Counted from the stretch's first letter, positions 23,374 to 37,400 are shown. The stretch: DNA of 64,000 nt from Taxillus chinensis (GCA_023512835.1 CM042085.1:3319989-3383988); one strand, 5' to 3'. The notes: generated from the letters alone by a model not told the origin. Made by a program: numbers and translations.

Positions 23374-24203
23374 TTAGCATTTTACTAACAGTACTTTACC
23401 GGCCAGCAAGTGAAATTAAGTTCTGATTAGAGCAATGATTAATTCCATAGATATGTATGTTCTGTATCTTGGGTTTCCAAGGATTTTGATTTTGAAGTTG
23501 TTAATAAGGGCGCGTGTGATGTTAATGGATGTTGGATGGGGCAGATAAGGAGGTCGTCGTACCACGATGTGGTGAGGGTGTCGGAGATACAGAAGTTTCT
23601 GGACATCAGCGGAGTGCAGACCTACGTTATCAACAGCGCCCGAATCGTGTTCCTCAATGAGCGGCCTCAGCCCAGGCCAGGCAAGGCCCTCACCAACACC
23701 AACCCCAACATCTGCCTCGCCTGCCACCGCACCCTCCTCGACTCCTTCTTGTTCTGCTCCCTCGGCTGCAAGGTATGTTCTTTCTTCTTTTTTTTTTTTT
23801 TTGGGTGAAAACGTAGGAACATACGTAGTTGTGTTCCTCGCTCGTGTCAACTGATTGACCCAAAATGTGATTTACCTCATCAGTCATCATAGACACAACC
23901 TTTGTGTATCGTAGAAATCAAGTACAATGCTTATTTATTTGTTTTTGCGTGTAATTAACGGGGATTAATTTCATTTTGTAGATTGTCGGGCCATCCAAGA
24001 ATTTCTCGAGGAAGAACAGGAAAGTGAGGAAGGAGGTCGAGGGATCCGAATCGGAGGGGTCGACAAACGGTGCCGGCGGTCACACTAATAAGCGCGGGTT
24101 TACACCGGTGACGCCGCCGCCGAGGACTGGTGTGAGCTACAGAACCGGCAAGAGGAGGAAGGGGATCCCCCACAGAGCCCCAATGGGAGTCCTCATCTTT
24201 TGA
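22737..24203 (+). CDS. PLATZ zinc-binding transcription factor
   Basis: Four exons, all phase 0 (22737-22793, 22985-23221, 23545-23772, 23982-24203), give 247 aa. The PLATZ domain starts at [17 protein letters not shown]. Its zinc-ligand pattern follows: C-x2-H...C, then CLDC, CSLC and HLPHH, then the conserved [11 protein letters not shown]...[23 protein letters not shown] block and [20 protein letters not shown]. The C-terminal exon is Arg/Lys- and Ser-rich with a likely nuclear signal ([14 protein letters not shown]) and the common GVLIF-type end. PLATZ proteins bind A/T-rich DNA and mostly repress; some act with pol III factors. Exon 1 (19 residues, lysine-rich) is less certain: translation could instead begin at an ATG near 23020 in exon 2 (MTNSDDQKW), which resembles many PLATZ N-termini. 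Confidence 0.92.
23313..23367. repeat. (CT)n microsatellite in PLATZ intron 2
   Basis: About 27 CT units with almost no interruption, close to the exon 2 donor and downstream of a T run. Confidence 0.95.
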
Positions 24204-26958
24204 AGTTGAACTTCTCTTAAAAATCATACATAATATATATACATATATATAGGGGTTGGTGAGCATTCGATATATATATCCATATCGGATGATCGATCAT
24301 CGCGCGTCTACCGATCGATATTAGCCCAAGTATGCTCTCTCGCAGCATCGTTATTCCCATATATATATATATATAATAAATTAATAATGTATCAGCAAGC
24401 AATCAAGATCCAAGGAAATCAAAGCCCGATCATCTTCATCAGTTTGTAAAATGGTCCAGGGAGGTGATGAAATGCTTTACTGCGCGGTAGGGTAAAGGGG
24501 GCCCTGAATCTAAATGTATATATGGACTGTGGTACAGGGAGAGACAAGTGGCCGAGAAAACTGTAGTAAAAATTAATGTAAAAGGGCGAGTACGTACATG
24601 CCCCATGTCAGAGACTAATAATGAACGTTATTTAAATAATCGATCATCGGTTTATGGTCTTTCCACTTGCTTGCCAGTACATTTACCACATCGGATAGAT
24701 AACTAATGCAGAAGTTAATTACATGATTAACGCTTGTGTTCTCCACCTGTGTTAGGTCTCTGTGATGATAGATGATGTATATGTTTATTTGCAGTGTTTA
24801 TTTATGTAACAATTTAGTTTACCATTCTTATTTCTTAACCTCTCCAGAATGGGTTTGGTGGACTGGCAAGGGCTGGGTGAGCTTGACCAGAGGCTATATC
24901 AGCTTTGAGTATCAGTAAATAATTTGCGCCTCACTGGGGAGATAGAGATACTCGGCTCATCAGGTCAGGTGATCAAATCTGGACAAAGAAAAATATGAAG
25001 CTTTGGTTAATCCTCAAATATTTTTTAAAAAAATTGTAGTATTGTTGTCTGTCGACCCTTTTGGGAAGCATCCATGCGAGCTTTTGTTTCCTGCCGCAAG
25101 CGACGTGCAACACGCCGCCTCGAGGCTCACGAGTCTCGCCCGCTGTCCCCTCCAGGCTCTTGCTTCGCTTCTGGGTTTTAGGAAAAAAAACCATTCACCC
25201 CCAATAAAATAAAATAAGACTCTGCAACTGTCACATCTGGCCTTTGTGCGTATTATTCTTGAAGATAATGTTGTGAATGCATATGATTCGCGCGCTGTCC
25301 ATTTGTTGGACAAGTTGCTTCACCCATGATGCACTCACGTCTCAGTTATGATGTCCACAAACAAACTAGTTACTGTTCTGTATTGGTAGATACAGTCACA
25401 CCATATGTCAAATCAAAGGCCACATCGACCTTCACATGAACCCCTCACACACAGTACCATTTCCCCTCCCTCCACGCTCATGAAAGAGGAAATAAGAAAA
25501 AGACAAGAAAAAAGGGCATTAATTAATTTCCCAAATAATAGATAATGAGATGTGGGGGGCAAAGTCTTTGAGTTAGGCCACCAGCACATATCGCATAGCC
25601 AAGTTGGGGCACCAATCTGTTAGGTCGCCTCCTCTCCTCCACTAATTGGTACCCCCCCTCTTAGACATGGGATTTGAAGTACCAAAAGGTGCCTGCATAT
25701 GCCATTGTGGGAAAGGGGTCCGTCGAATGCTCGCGTGTGTGCCAGTTGCTGCTATTAGCTGTTTTTTTTTTTTCTGGTTATATAGACATTTAATGAAAGA
25801 AATTAGATACCATAGTGTACGATTCTACATTGGAAGGACAGGTACTGCAGCCAGGCCAGGTTAAGCAGAGTAGATTTCGTTTGTGTCAATCATTGAAATG
25901 AGAGAACAGTTAGACTTGTTACGTTTACAGTATTTTTTTTAATATAATTTTTAAAAAAAATTATGAGTTGAAATTATAAATATTTTTAAATTCATCAAAT
26001 AAATTTTTGAAATAATTTTATTTTTAAAAATAATATCATCCAATTAAATATTTTCTTAAATGCACCCAAAAATTATCTCACATATCCAATATCTTATGTG
26101 ATTTAGTTTCTCAAACTCAATGAATATTTATAATTGAGCCATGTAAATTTTCAGTATAAATCTGGATTCTGGAATGATATTTAGTAATAGTATATAAGGT
26201 CGGATTGAATTTATTTATATTTCAATATTATATTTTTGAACACAATAAATACCTAAAAATACAATTCAAGCACAAATAAATTTTGAGTAATTTTTTTACC
26301 TTTAATTTTAAATGGGCTTAGCCCCTTCCGCTTTATTCCTTGCTTAATTGCGTGTAGTACCATTTGGAAATTTTGATTATAAGAGGTTGACCAAAACAAT
26401 AAAAATAAAAAGCTTATCTACTATAAATTAATTTTACAAAGTCATGCATATATATAATCTATTTAGAAATTTTTTATTTTTATTTTTTCTAGAAAGTATA
26501 TAATTTACTCATAATTATTATTTTATATATATAAGTAACAACTAAGTTTCAATTGAACTAGTGTCAAGGTCAATGCTCTGAACAATTAAATTTCAAATTG
26601 AGGTTTTTACTTTTAAATTGTTTCTTGTTTTATTGATTAAAAGCAAACTAGTAAGGGCATAGAAATATATAAACAATAAATGCGATCGGAGACAAAATTT
26701 CAAACCAGAGACCAAATAAAAACCCATTGTCAAAGCTTCTTGCTGCAAATAATTTTCCATTTTCGCTTAGGTGTTTGGTCCATCTTACTTCTTATATAAC
26801 TTCCTAACTTGCTGAATAATTAATGAACCTGAACTCACCATCAGGGTCAACGCTACATAAATATAATTATTTGAATAATGCAATTTAAAAGTCAAGAAAT
26901 TTATACCGGTTAGGTTAAATGAAAACTGGAGTTTATGTCCATTAAATTCGTTTTCACA
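24204..26958. other. Intergenic, no gene recognised
   Basis: The first few hundred bases are probably the PLATZ 3' UTR. The rest is AT-rich with scattered poly(A/T) and TA runs. A moderately GC-rich patch at 25060-25170 has no convincing protein. Confidence 0.4.
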
Positions 26959-27248
26959 GTATTATTAGAGCATAATAGTTAAATATTGTTATAAATTTAT
27001 TTATATAAATTAATAATAATTATAAATTATAGTTAAAATCTATGTATTAACTATAAATTCTGTTGAGATTATAAACTTTAAATCACCAGTTAATTAAATT
27101 TAGTTAAATTTAATTAGTAGGTACCTCAAATTTTATAATTTTAATAAAATTTACAATTAATACATAAATTTTAAATATAATTTATGATGATTATTGATAA
27201 CATATATAAATTTATTAAATATTTAACTATTGTTCTACGAATGTTCTT
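26959..27248. mobile_element. Fold-back MITE with terminal inverted repeats of about 90 bp
   Basis: The left arm (from about 26965: agagcataatagttaaatat, later aaattatagttaaaatctatgtatt) is matched by the inverted right arm (to about 27246: tagaacaatagttaaatat, later aaattatatttaaaatttatgtatt). The arms cover roughly 90 bp each around an AT-rich centre, so the whole element could fold into one long hairpin. The ends resemble GAGCAT-type MITEs. No coding capacity. Confidence 0.6.
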
Positions 27249-27599
27249 AATATATGATATTAAAGCATCCTAACATTATTTTTATTTTACCTCTGTTTTT
27301 TTACGATTGGATTGTAACTTTTGAAACTTTAATTCTAATACTATTATCAATTTTGTATTTTTTAAAATAATATGTTTTTATTTAAAAAAATGACTTTTTT
27401 ATATCAATTCCTACACTATTTTTCCTGTGAATAAAAAATAAAAAATAATATAAAAGATTGAATAGTTATTATTTATTAAGCATTCATCGATAAAAAAAAA
27501 AAAAGCGTGTGAAGCAATGTTCTTGAATATAAATTTGGCTTTGTATTTCCTAGTGATGCTATTGTACAATTTTTTTAATATTAATTTTCAATAAATACA

Positions 27600-28320
27600 T
27601 GTACGGATGCCATGACTAACCATAACCCATGCCGGTCCGCCACGTTAGTGGGAGTGCTCCTCATTTTTTATTAACCAAAACCCATAGGCCATAGACATGG
27701 GTAGAAATGACATTTTAACCCGACCCGCCCCCAACACCGAATTGATTCAGTGTTTATTAGCAGACCTGTGAAGGCAACGGAGAGTTCAAGGTTTTTAATT
27801 ATAAATTAGTTTTAAGTATTCAGTCCTGACCCGAGGGATGGTTCGGGTCACCCATGCCGGCCCGCCACGTTAGACGTGGTTTTTACCAACAATTTTTCCC
27901 CACACTACCCCTGATTCGATCGAATCTCAGTTACGTCATCTCCTCCGATGCCAGTTTGTGGTTCTTCGTCGCTGTCGGCCGAGATCGTCGTCGTCTTCGT
28001 TGCCATCTGGGATTAGTATCGTCGTCCATCGTTGACAGGGGTAATAACAGCAGGGGTTGATCGTCGGGACCATCACCGTCATCCTTCATCTTCGATTGGG
28101 ATTGCATTGGGATCGTCGTCGTTTGAGATCGACCGGGGGGGGGGGGTGTGGCGGGAGGTGTTTGATTCTTCAGGACCTTGCTTGTAGTTAGGAATGGTCA
28201 GCGTCTGGGATGGATCGTCGTTGAATGGGTTATTATGCGATGGGCTTGATCATCGTCATCTGCTACAGTCTTTGGGATCGTCTGTCGTCTGTGATAATTA
28301 TGACAGGGGTGAGAGGTACT
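27600..28320. other. GC-rich island with direct repeat, no gene assigned
   Basis: The motif acccatgccgg.ccgccacgttag occurs at about 27625-27649 and 27849-27873. The following 400 bp are rich in GATCGTCGTC-type words and include a G run at 28134-28147. Open frames are short and low in complexity. It could be a decayed transposon or gene fragment; I cannot tell which. Confidence 0.35.
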
Positions 28321-31300
28321 ATAATTTTTTTGGTGCCCTAAATTTGAAAATCTAATTTCCTATAGCTGTTTCTAAGTGTAATATAAAATTAGTTAGAAAT
28401 TGTAAATGCCAATTTAACTCAAAAATATTTTTCTGTTAAATAAACAAATGTGTATCGGTTGAGATAGATAGTGTTTTCATTCATTATATTGAATTGTTGT
28501 AATTCTATATACATATATATACATACACGCGCACACTTAATGTACATAATGTTACCTTATATGACAAGGCGTGGAAGAGGTTAATATATGGAATTTTACG
28601 TGTTTCGTGTCTCCATTTTTCAATAATAATGTTATGAAATTTCAGGTTATATTCATAGTACAAGACTGCAAGCTACAAACAGCCTCTAGTACAATTTTCA
28701 AACCTTGATTGTATATTTTGGATCTTATTATTTTAGATTTGATCCAAGACACAAGGAAATCTATATTTGATTTAATTACATGGATGTTTTTTTCTTGGAC
28801 ATTTCTATTAGCTACTAGTCTTTTAAAAAAAAAAATAGTAATTTTATAATTTTTGTTATCGCCTTTATTTAAGTTATTTTTAGTCTTTTTATTAATTTTT
28901 TATTTCGTTCAATGTCAATATTCTCCAACTTGCATCCATTGGCGTACATCCTATATGATCAAACCAACATAACTGATTCTCTTTTAGCTAATATGCAATC
29001 AGAGCTATTCCAACAACATGACGAATATTCTAATTTCAAATTTTATTTATCCTAATTTTATCATACATTTATCTTAACATTCACATTACAGCGACACTGA
29101 ATTTCTATTTATGTTGTTTTTTATTAGCCTAACACTATTTCATATAATAAAGAAAGTTTAACAACTATCATCCTATAGAATTTTTCTTTAAACTTAGTGG
29201 CATATAACAATCACACAAAACTCTTTTCGTACTTCTTTACTTAAGCCACTTAGTTTTAACCTTATGGTTAATATCACCATTAATTTCTTTGTTTCGCTAA
29301 ATTATTGATTCTGAATACTTAAAATATTTTGTGTTTAATGGATTTTATATGAAAAAAGAGTAAAAAAAATAGATTGTTTTATTGGAATAGAAAAATGGTG
29401 CAATTTTTTTTTTTATAGTTTAATTAGGATTAGAAAAATATATAAAAATAATATTATTTGGAATATCATTTTGTCCTTATGTGTATAATTTTGTAAATTT
29501 GTGTAATATGTGAAAAAAGATTGTTTTATAATTTTTATGCTTTTTTATAGTAAATTTCATAATTTTTGTTGTCATAAAAATAACTAGTTTTTTTCTTTCC
29601 ATTCCATTTTTCATCCCTTGTCAAACGTGAGAAAATACTTGCATTTTCCAGGCCACCAAACATAGGGTTAACACTTGCATTTTGTTGGTTATTGTAACAA
29701 AAAAAAAAGGCGCTAACAAGAACCTGAGGGCCTATTTTACCTGCCATAATTTAATTCAGGTGTTTGACAGTGAAAATATTTTATATACAAATGGTTTGGT
29801 AGAAACTTTGGAGAAAGATCTAGAGAGTTCCAGCTCGCTGTCAACTGTTATAATGCTTCTCAAATTTAAGTGAGAACAATCACTCATGTTTAAACTTCAA
29901 ATGATATTTTCTAGTCTTATTACGGCATTATATTTTCCCTCTAAAAATGGGATCTTATGACTGTTTCCGTACCCTATTATTTTTGTGTATTTTATTTCCT
30001 CGTTGAGTTTCAGAAATAGTTAATGAATTTTATGAAGTCAAGGCTATGAGAACTTTTGTACGTCCATTATTGCATGCTATTACAATATGGGAAGTACACT
30101 TGAATTGCATTGATGAATTGATTAATGATCATATATATTAGACTACTATATAATATGAACCTCATAAATTTGTTTTCCTTATTGTATTGCACTGATGAAT
30201 TGATTAGTGATCATATATGGTAGACTACTATGTGAGACTGTAAAATAAGCTTATACATTTGGATCTCTTTTTTTTTTTTGGCTATTTCTTGGCATATTTG
30301 AACATGTGATTTATTTGATATATTTTGGATGGTTTGTCCCACATGAAGGACTGATTGTGATAAAATTGGATTCAGAAGGAATGTTGTTATGTCAATGGTA
30401 ACCCCTTTGTTCCTATACTACGTTCAGACGCTCCATTGAATGTTGAAGGTGTAAAAGTGATGCTCTGATGAATGTTGAATAAGGTGTACAAGTTATTGGG
30501 AACCCCATCATTGTTTGTGGCACACCACACCACAAAGGTACAAATTCCCTGCCCCACATTTTTTCTTAGTAGTTATTTTCATGGAACTTCAATAGTTAAA
30601 ACTGCAAATAGTTTAACTTTTACAATTAATATGCCGATAAAAACATCGTTCATATTATGATTGGAAGCCAGACATTGCATACCTAAAGTCAATATTTTTT
30701 GAATACACACCCACAGACACATACATGTAGTAATAGCAACAGATGCACGTAGTAAATAATAGTAATAATATACTTGGTAACTTTAGTGGCCAACCTTCTA
30801 TATCCAAGCAAATTCTAGGTGAGGCTTTTTCCTTCTTTTTTTTCCCCTCTTGGTATTTTTGTTCTCTGTGAATCACCATTGAAAGCCAAAGCTCCAGAAA
30901 GAAGAAGCCCCTCCTCAGGTCAGAGACCAAACCCTCCAGTTTTGAATTTTTAAGCAAGGGCCTATAAAATTTACACTGCATAATAAGAACGGAAGAAATG
31001 CATTTCCCTTTCTACAAAGAGGCATTGTTTTTGCTTTAATTTGGAGGTTTGTTTTTTGCTTTTTATACCATCAACATTTTCATTTGATAATTTATTATAG
31101 ATTTGTATTGGGCGTGTGACGTAAGGGGGGCTAAAAATGTGCCAACTGAAGGTGTACACATATGACGTACATATGTTTTGTTGGTAAACTATGCCAAGTG
31201 TCTGGGTTCATTTGCAGTATCCTTATCTCTTGTTCTATGAAGTATGAACTTTGCTTATTTGGATGTAAATCTACTTGTTCTAACTTGGATAGATCCCTGC

Positions 31301-32269
31301 TCTGTTGATGGCTAATTAAAGAAAACCCTTTGAAGAGTTTTTCTTGATTTAGTGTATTCAACCATTTAATTTTGGATATTTTTGCCTTTCTACAGTTCTG
31401 CTTTGTCTGCTGGCATTATGTCACACGTTAATCAATCAGGAGCCACATGTTACGTAGTTCCTGGTGCAGAATTTGTGAGCTCCAAGTTTTGGAGAAGACC
31501 CACATGTTTACATTCAAGTACAAGGTTGTTTATCATCTTATGGCGGTCAACCAGTGGCTGGCTCACATAATATTACTAACAAGAATGACGAAGTTTTAAG
31601 TTTTTTAAATGTAATTTATTGTGTGTCGGTTAATCTTGTACTGAGGCATCTCTACAGCAGAATTGATGTAACCCGTATGTTTGGTTGTGAATAAGATGTT
31701 GGGCTATTGTGATTTATGCATACCTATTAGTTATATATTAAAAAAATTGCTGTCCAAGTTCTAGGATGACTTGCCCGCTTGTTGCCCGTAGATTTATGCA
31801 AAATTTCACTCTAGACATTAACAAAGTTTTGTTTCCCATTAAGTCATAACACAAATTGCATTTCATAGTCATTGTTGGGGTAACTTATTTTCATGGTACC
31901 TGAATTTATCTCTGTTTTACTTGGTACTCGAGATCAGACATTTCAAACACCCAGTGAAATTCTATAATATAACATAAATAATTAAGAGTGTGGAAGCATG
32001 ATCAAAGTATTAAATTAAGGTTTTAAGCAATTATCAAATTTAATTAGGTTTAATCAAATAATCTACTCCAATTTGATAATGGCCAAACCTTGCCTGATTC
32101 ATCTTTAAGATTTGACACAAACGATAAGAATTAACAATGCTCACGTAGCCAGAATTAACACAATAAAGAAGGAGAATATTTTATTACATTTTGAACACAA
32201 AATAGTACACGAAAATTACAATGTAGAGTACGAGAAGTCAGAATTAACAATGCTCACGTAGCCCTCTGA
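28321..32269. other. AT-rich intergenic spacer
   Basis: No gene recognised. A direct repeat is visible at about 30104-30151 and 30186-30235 (gatgaattgatta.tgatcatatat..tagactactat). Another, gaattaacaatgctcacgtagcc, occurs near 32127 and 32239, bordering the Ulp1 remnant. A short open stretch at 31380-31570 has no recognisable domain. Confidence 0.35.
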
Positions 32270-32960
32270 TTATTCTGGAATGACCAAGTTGCCTTGGAAT
32301 GGCCAAGTTGCCTGAAGATAAACTCGACAGCCTTCGCCCTCAGGGCCATTGCTCCTTCCATCTGTGTAGCTTATTGGTGTTCTCCTCAAAGATGCAATCG
32401 TCGAATTTGAGCATTGAAGAGATGAAGTGACATACAAAAGCTCCACGCCTGTTCCCATCTAGTTGCTGAGGTACTCGATTCCTTGGCCTTCCTTTTAGGT
32501 TCAGCTTCTTATTCTTCTTTATTGGCTTTCTTTTCAATAATTCATAGAGTTTGCTCATCTTCATAGCAGCACTCAGATTATTATTGAGAGGCCTCCCCTG
32601 CCCAATTCTGGTGTCATCATCAGTAAGCTGATGAGAGCAAAGAATGGTTACCTCCTTGTTCAGCACAACCAATTTGACCAGGGTAAAGTGTGGTTCGGGA
32701 ACCAGATAAAGGAATGAGGATCAGAAAAACCTTATTCCAGGCTTTGCTCCCATATACAAATCCCGTTATGCATTTGTTCATGTTGTTCGTTGAGGGCCCC
32801 TGCTGCCAGTTCAGCACGTGAGAAATTCGTAGCTAGACCGGATCATATAGTTACTGGGATGCAAGTTTATGTCCATATTCAAAGCTACCATGAATTTGTA
32901 GATGTCTTCATTAGAGAATTGATCATCTTTGTTCAGCATTCTCCTTAGCTCATTTGCCTT
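32270..32960 (-). pseudogene. Remnant of a Ulp1/SUMO-protease-like (C48) domain, probably transposon-borne
   Basis: Read on the minus strand in changing frames, the text shows the usual order of a C48 peptidase: a VxLILIPLSGS-like strand, then PHFTLVKLVVLN carrying the catalytic His, then PQQLDG...GAFVCHFI. In the family the latter reads Q..G.DCG.FVC; here the Asp-Cys pair is replaced (GNRRGAFVC), so the catalytic Cys is lost. At least two frameshifts separate the blocks. Such domains are common in plant Mutator-like elements (Kaonashi type) and as stray gene copies. No terminal repeats could be tied to it. Confidence 0.6.
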
Positions 32961-34429
32961 AAAAGTCAAGGTGCTTCCCACACGTCTCTGAAGGTTTGTG
33001 TTTGCTTAAACGAACTTCATCATTCCTGCTTCAGTGCCACCCAAACATCATTCCGGATATGAGAGCTTAAGCATAACTCTTTCATTTCTTAACTTTCTCA
33101 GCTTCGTTCTAAGCTTGAGAGACCAATAACCATCTCTTTGTCGGTGCCTATGCCTGGCCACTGTCACTCGGCCTAGTCATCTCTCTCTCTCTCACCGACA
33201 AATGTAGAATATCGAACAAGCTCGAGCAATGCATGTGAAATCACTTGATTTATAAGATTCCAAATTTTGGAAGTGTGACATGAATAATGCATTTCTTTGA
33301 TAAATGACTAAAATGTAATGAACTCTTTAAACATATTTGAGGTCAAACTTCCTCTGAAATTGAACTTTATATACATTTCTAAAATTAAAGTTGTGTCATT
33401 GTTTCTTGATATTCTTTTCTATTCCTTGCTTTTAAAATTTATGACCAAAAAGTTGTATAACATAATAAATTAATATTATTATCATTATTAAGGAATAGAA
33501 ATAAGGATGTATCGCATATATTTATAACTATAAAGAATCAAAGGGCTTCTTGGCTGCATGCGCACCATTTCAATAGAAAATTTCTATGTAATTCCATTGT
33601 AAAATAAATCAATAAATAATAACTAATAAAAATGGTTATTGCATATGATATGTCTGAGCTTGTAAATAAGTTGATATGTTAACCACTTGTTTGATAACCT
33701 TGATTAAGCTTTGACAAGCCACTCGTTCTCATTTACAAGCTTAAATATGCCATATTTAAAATGAGGATATAAATAATTTCACTTAAAAAAAATTGAGATG
33801 ACCCGTAATATTGCCCAGATTCCCATAATAATTGAATCCCCTATATCTGAGGTAATTTAGCACTTATGGGTACCCAATAGTGTAGGATTAAGAGATGATT
33901 CCCCTCCTACGTTGACATGCAAGTTTTCCCACAAACAAATGCCGAGGAGAATTTATCGATGCTTTTGACATGCCCTAGGCCTAACTTTGTTTCGAGCAAG
34001 GAAAACATAAGAAACCTTGCATGTAGGTGGAGAAAACAAACAGTTAGACAATATACTGTATAGGATTATCTGTCGTTTAAAACTAAAACTAGTTCTGAAG
34101 CAGGTTCAAAGTGGCCCAAAAGTAAAGTTCATTCTGCTTTTAATTATCCCAAGTTCTCTACGTAAAGTGAAGTAATACATCAATTGAGAAGGATTTCAAA
34201 ATTAGATGCTACAAAATAAAACCACTTGTCCGACACTAATACAAAGGAACTACATAAGCATATGGATTGTAGAGTCACCAGCTCTCAAACAAAAGATGGG
34301 CAGGCGCCTCACTTCACCCTACCTGAGTAGTGTACAGACACACAACATAAAACATGTCATAAGCTCCTTCAAGAGCCTCATTTGTGGAAATATATCCCTG
34401 CATGTATGGCGTAACCATTGGATCCATAG
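32961..34429. other. Intergenic and probable 3' UTR of the CCCH gene
   Basis: Nothing coding recognised. The part just below 34430 is presumably the 3' UTR and terminator of the minus-strand CCCH gene. A CT run lies at about 33180-33195. Confidence 0.35.
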
Positions 34430-37400
34430 TTATTCAATGTCATCGATCCAGTCACCGTATATTTTACTGATCTTGTCAGGCCCCTTCCAATGGGGCCTTT
34501 GTGCGGTCCTCTGGATTGATAAAGCAGACGGCCTTTGGGAAGGCAGTCCCGCTCCCATGTGGTAAACATCTGAATGATGGGCCAAGGTGGCTGATGTCCT
34601 AGCAGTGTCCATTGCCTTTAAAGGTGTCCCATTGTGCTTTGATTCTGCAACCACTACATTAGAATCTCTACCTTCCATCTCCATGGGTCCGCCACCATAT
34701 TTGTGCAGTTCTGGTATGTAGTTATTTAGAAGTCAATTACAAATACCAAAATTAAAGAGAAAGGGGAAGGAAGAGAACTATTTATATTACAACAATCCCT
34801 ACATAGACATAAGTAATGCTAATAATTCCTTACAAGCCAAAAGAAAAGAAAAGAAAATGCAGGCAGCCTACACATTCCTGCAAAATTAGATCACCCTCAA
34901 CGAAAATCCTAAAAGAAACAAAATAAGCAAGATGCATTTTGATAAAAAAAAAATCTTGCAATGGTGAATCTATTGAACAGATCCAAAAGGTGGAAAAGAA
35001 TTGATCGACCAATGTTCCAGTCTTTCCAACTCCGTCATTGTTATGGAGCTGGAGTTGATATTTAATCTTCATGCTTTTATCAAGACTCATTTATTCAAAA
35101 AAAATAAAAAATAAAAAAAGACAACAGCAGCACAAGTCGAGGGGGATTGCCCCTAGGGTGACATCTGAGTTCTAGCATCTCCCAGAGGATTTCAACCCGG
35201 TACTCACCCTGAGTGGTCGCCCCCATGTCTCTGGCTGACGCGCCCATGTCTCTGGCAAGACTCATTTATTCAAGATCTCATAGCAAGTGGCCGATTTCCA
35301 CTCCAGCCTATTGCCATCTAATGACAACTGTATTGACTATGTTGGTATGTTGGTTGTTGACCTAACGCTTCTTTAAAGAAAACACAATAGCAAAGAATAC
35401 TGCTCAGTTAATTTTTAATTACTCATTGATATTATTCAAATGGCCTAATTTTGACCTTCTATTTGTTTAACCTAAATTTTAGATTCCATTCTTTTGGATG
35501 ATATATTTTTGTGTTGGAATCTCTCATTGTAGAGATTGCTGGACAGCAGAAAACAATGACACATGAAAGAACTAAGAAGAATGCCATGAAATATTTCTTT
35601 ATCATTCTGCTATTGTCAAAGTCCCACCAGATGGGTGTTTGAATCAGAGAAGAAAATATTTCATGTCAGACTTACTCTGCTACTAAAATTCATCTTCTAA
35701 CAAGGGTTACAGAGAATGTGACACGGTATACATCTTTTAGTAGAGGCCAATCATGTCAAAACTCAAAAACAGAAAAAATCATGAATTTGATATGGTTTTC
35801 TCACTGAAAAATAGCATGTGTTGAAGTACAAAAATTCTATTAGAAAACATTTCGATGGAAGAATTACTGAGGGGAATAGAAAATCAGAAAAACTTATGCA
35901 AAAGCAAAACTCCAGTATCACAACAAGAAGTCCCTAACGAATTGAGACCACATGAATGAGGCAATATAGTTTGATCATACGATAAAACCAATAAGCCATA
36001 ACATAAATATCTACTTAGCACCTGCATCAACTAACCCCATCTATATGCCTCTCAAAGCCACCACCACAGCCATGTAGGCCTCTCAATGGGTCAAGGTTGG
36101 GCCTATAATATATTATTCATGTATACGAATAAATGTAAATTTAATTAAAAAATTATTAAATTTACGATAAAAACATTCAAATAATCAAATTTTAATTTAA
36201 AAATATATATTATAATCAGATTTTGTACAATTATCAGGTCGGTATTAGCCGTACCAAACCCAGAAAAACAGGTCTGGTCCGGATCGAGTCCAAACCTAGA
36301 CCCAGCCCATTGACAGATTTAAAACCGAGAGAGCTCCGTTTGTAAAGCATCTTCCTAAAAACAATATAAAGTACGAAAATATAACTTTTCCACAATCCTC
36401 ATATACATTGAGTGTGACACAAATGCAATTAACTTCATTGTGTAAAATTTAATAACACTAACACTAAATAAGAACTAAGAAACATTATTAACTTAGCACA
36501 GGTCACAAAGTATGCAACATGGCACATTTCCAAAAATCTCCAAATATCATAGATTTTAGGAAAACGTTTTGTTTCTTTACAACCAACCAAAAAACAAAAC
36601 AAAACAGATGTGTGAGATGCAACCTTTTTTTCTTTCGTCACTCCCATAGAAAGACAGAGACCAATTGCAGGAGGAAGTATTCATGAAAGAGAAGATACGG
36701 ACACAAAACACAAGACGTAACATACTACTGTTACTGAACAGAACAGACATTGACAATGGATTACCAAGATTTATAGCCTTACTTCATTGGGGGAGGCGAT
36801 TGTTTTCATCTTTCCTTTTTGCATATATATCTCAAAAATATGACCAGAAGTAAAGAACCAAAAAAATACACCTGAAGAGCTAATTCAAAATCAAAAAAGG
36901 GTTTTTTTCAGCTTTCCTTTTTGATTTTTAATTCAAAATCAAAAATACACCTGATGTGCTCATAACAAGAGTTATAGCCTTACTGTTATGGATGTGTGAT
37001 GGACATAATGCCCTCCAACAAACGAGAAGGAAGAAACAAGAAGATAATAAGGACTCTGGAAAAGCAAATAAAGACAAATACCAGGATCAAATCTGAAACA
37101 GCATATCAATGTTGACTCAAACAAAAACAAAATCATGATGACAACAGCAGTAAGCTTAGCAATGAATATTGCTAAAAACAATATTTCATTTTTTGATAAA
37201 TTTAAAATATGCCAACAGTCTTGAAAAGACAAATCATCTGAGAAATTTCAAAGTCAGTTATTGCACGAACATGTCCACATTTCCATCAGTGAGGATAACA
37301 ACGGAACATTATAAATCTATATATATCTTCCTGCTACAGGGTTACTTGGGAATCGGAAATAGAGGAACAAAAATAGAAACAAAATTGGATAAATTTCATT

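Noticed and set aside
31382..31570. Short open frame around 31400-31570 that looks mildly protein-like
   Set aside because: No recognisable domain, no matching neighbouring exons, several near-by stops.
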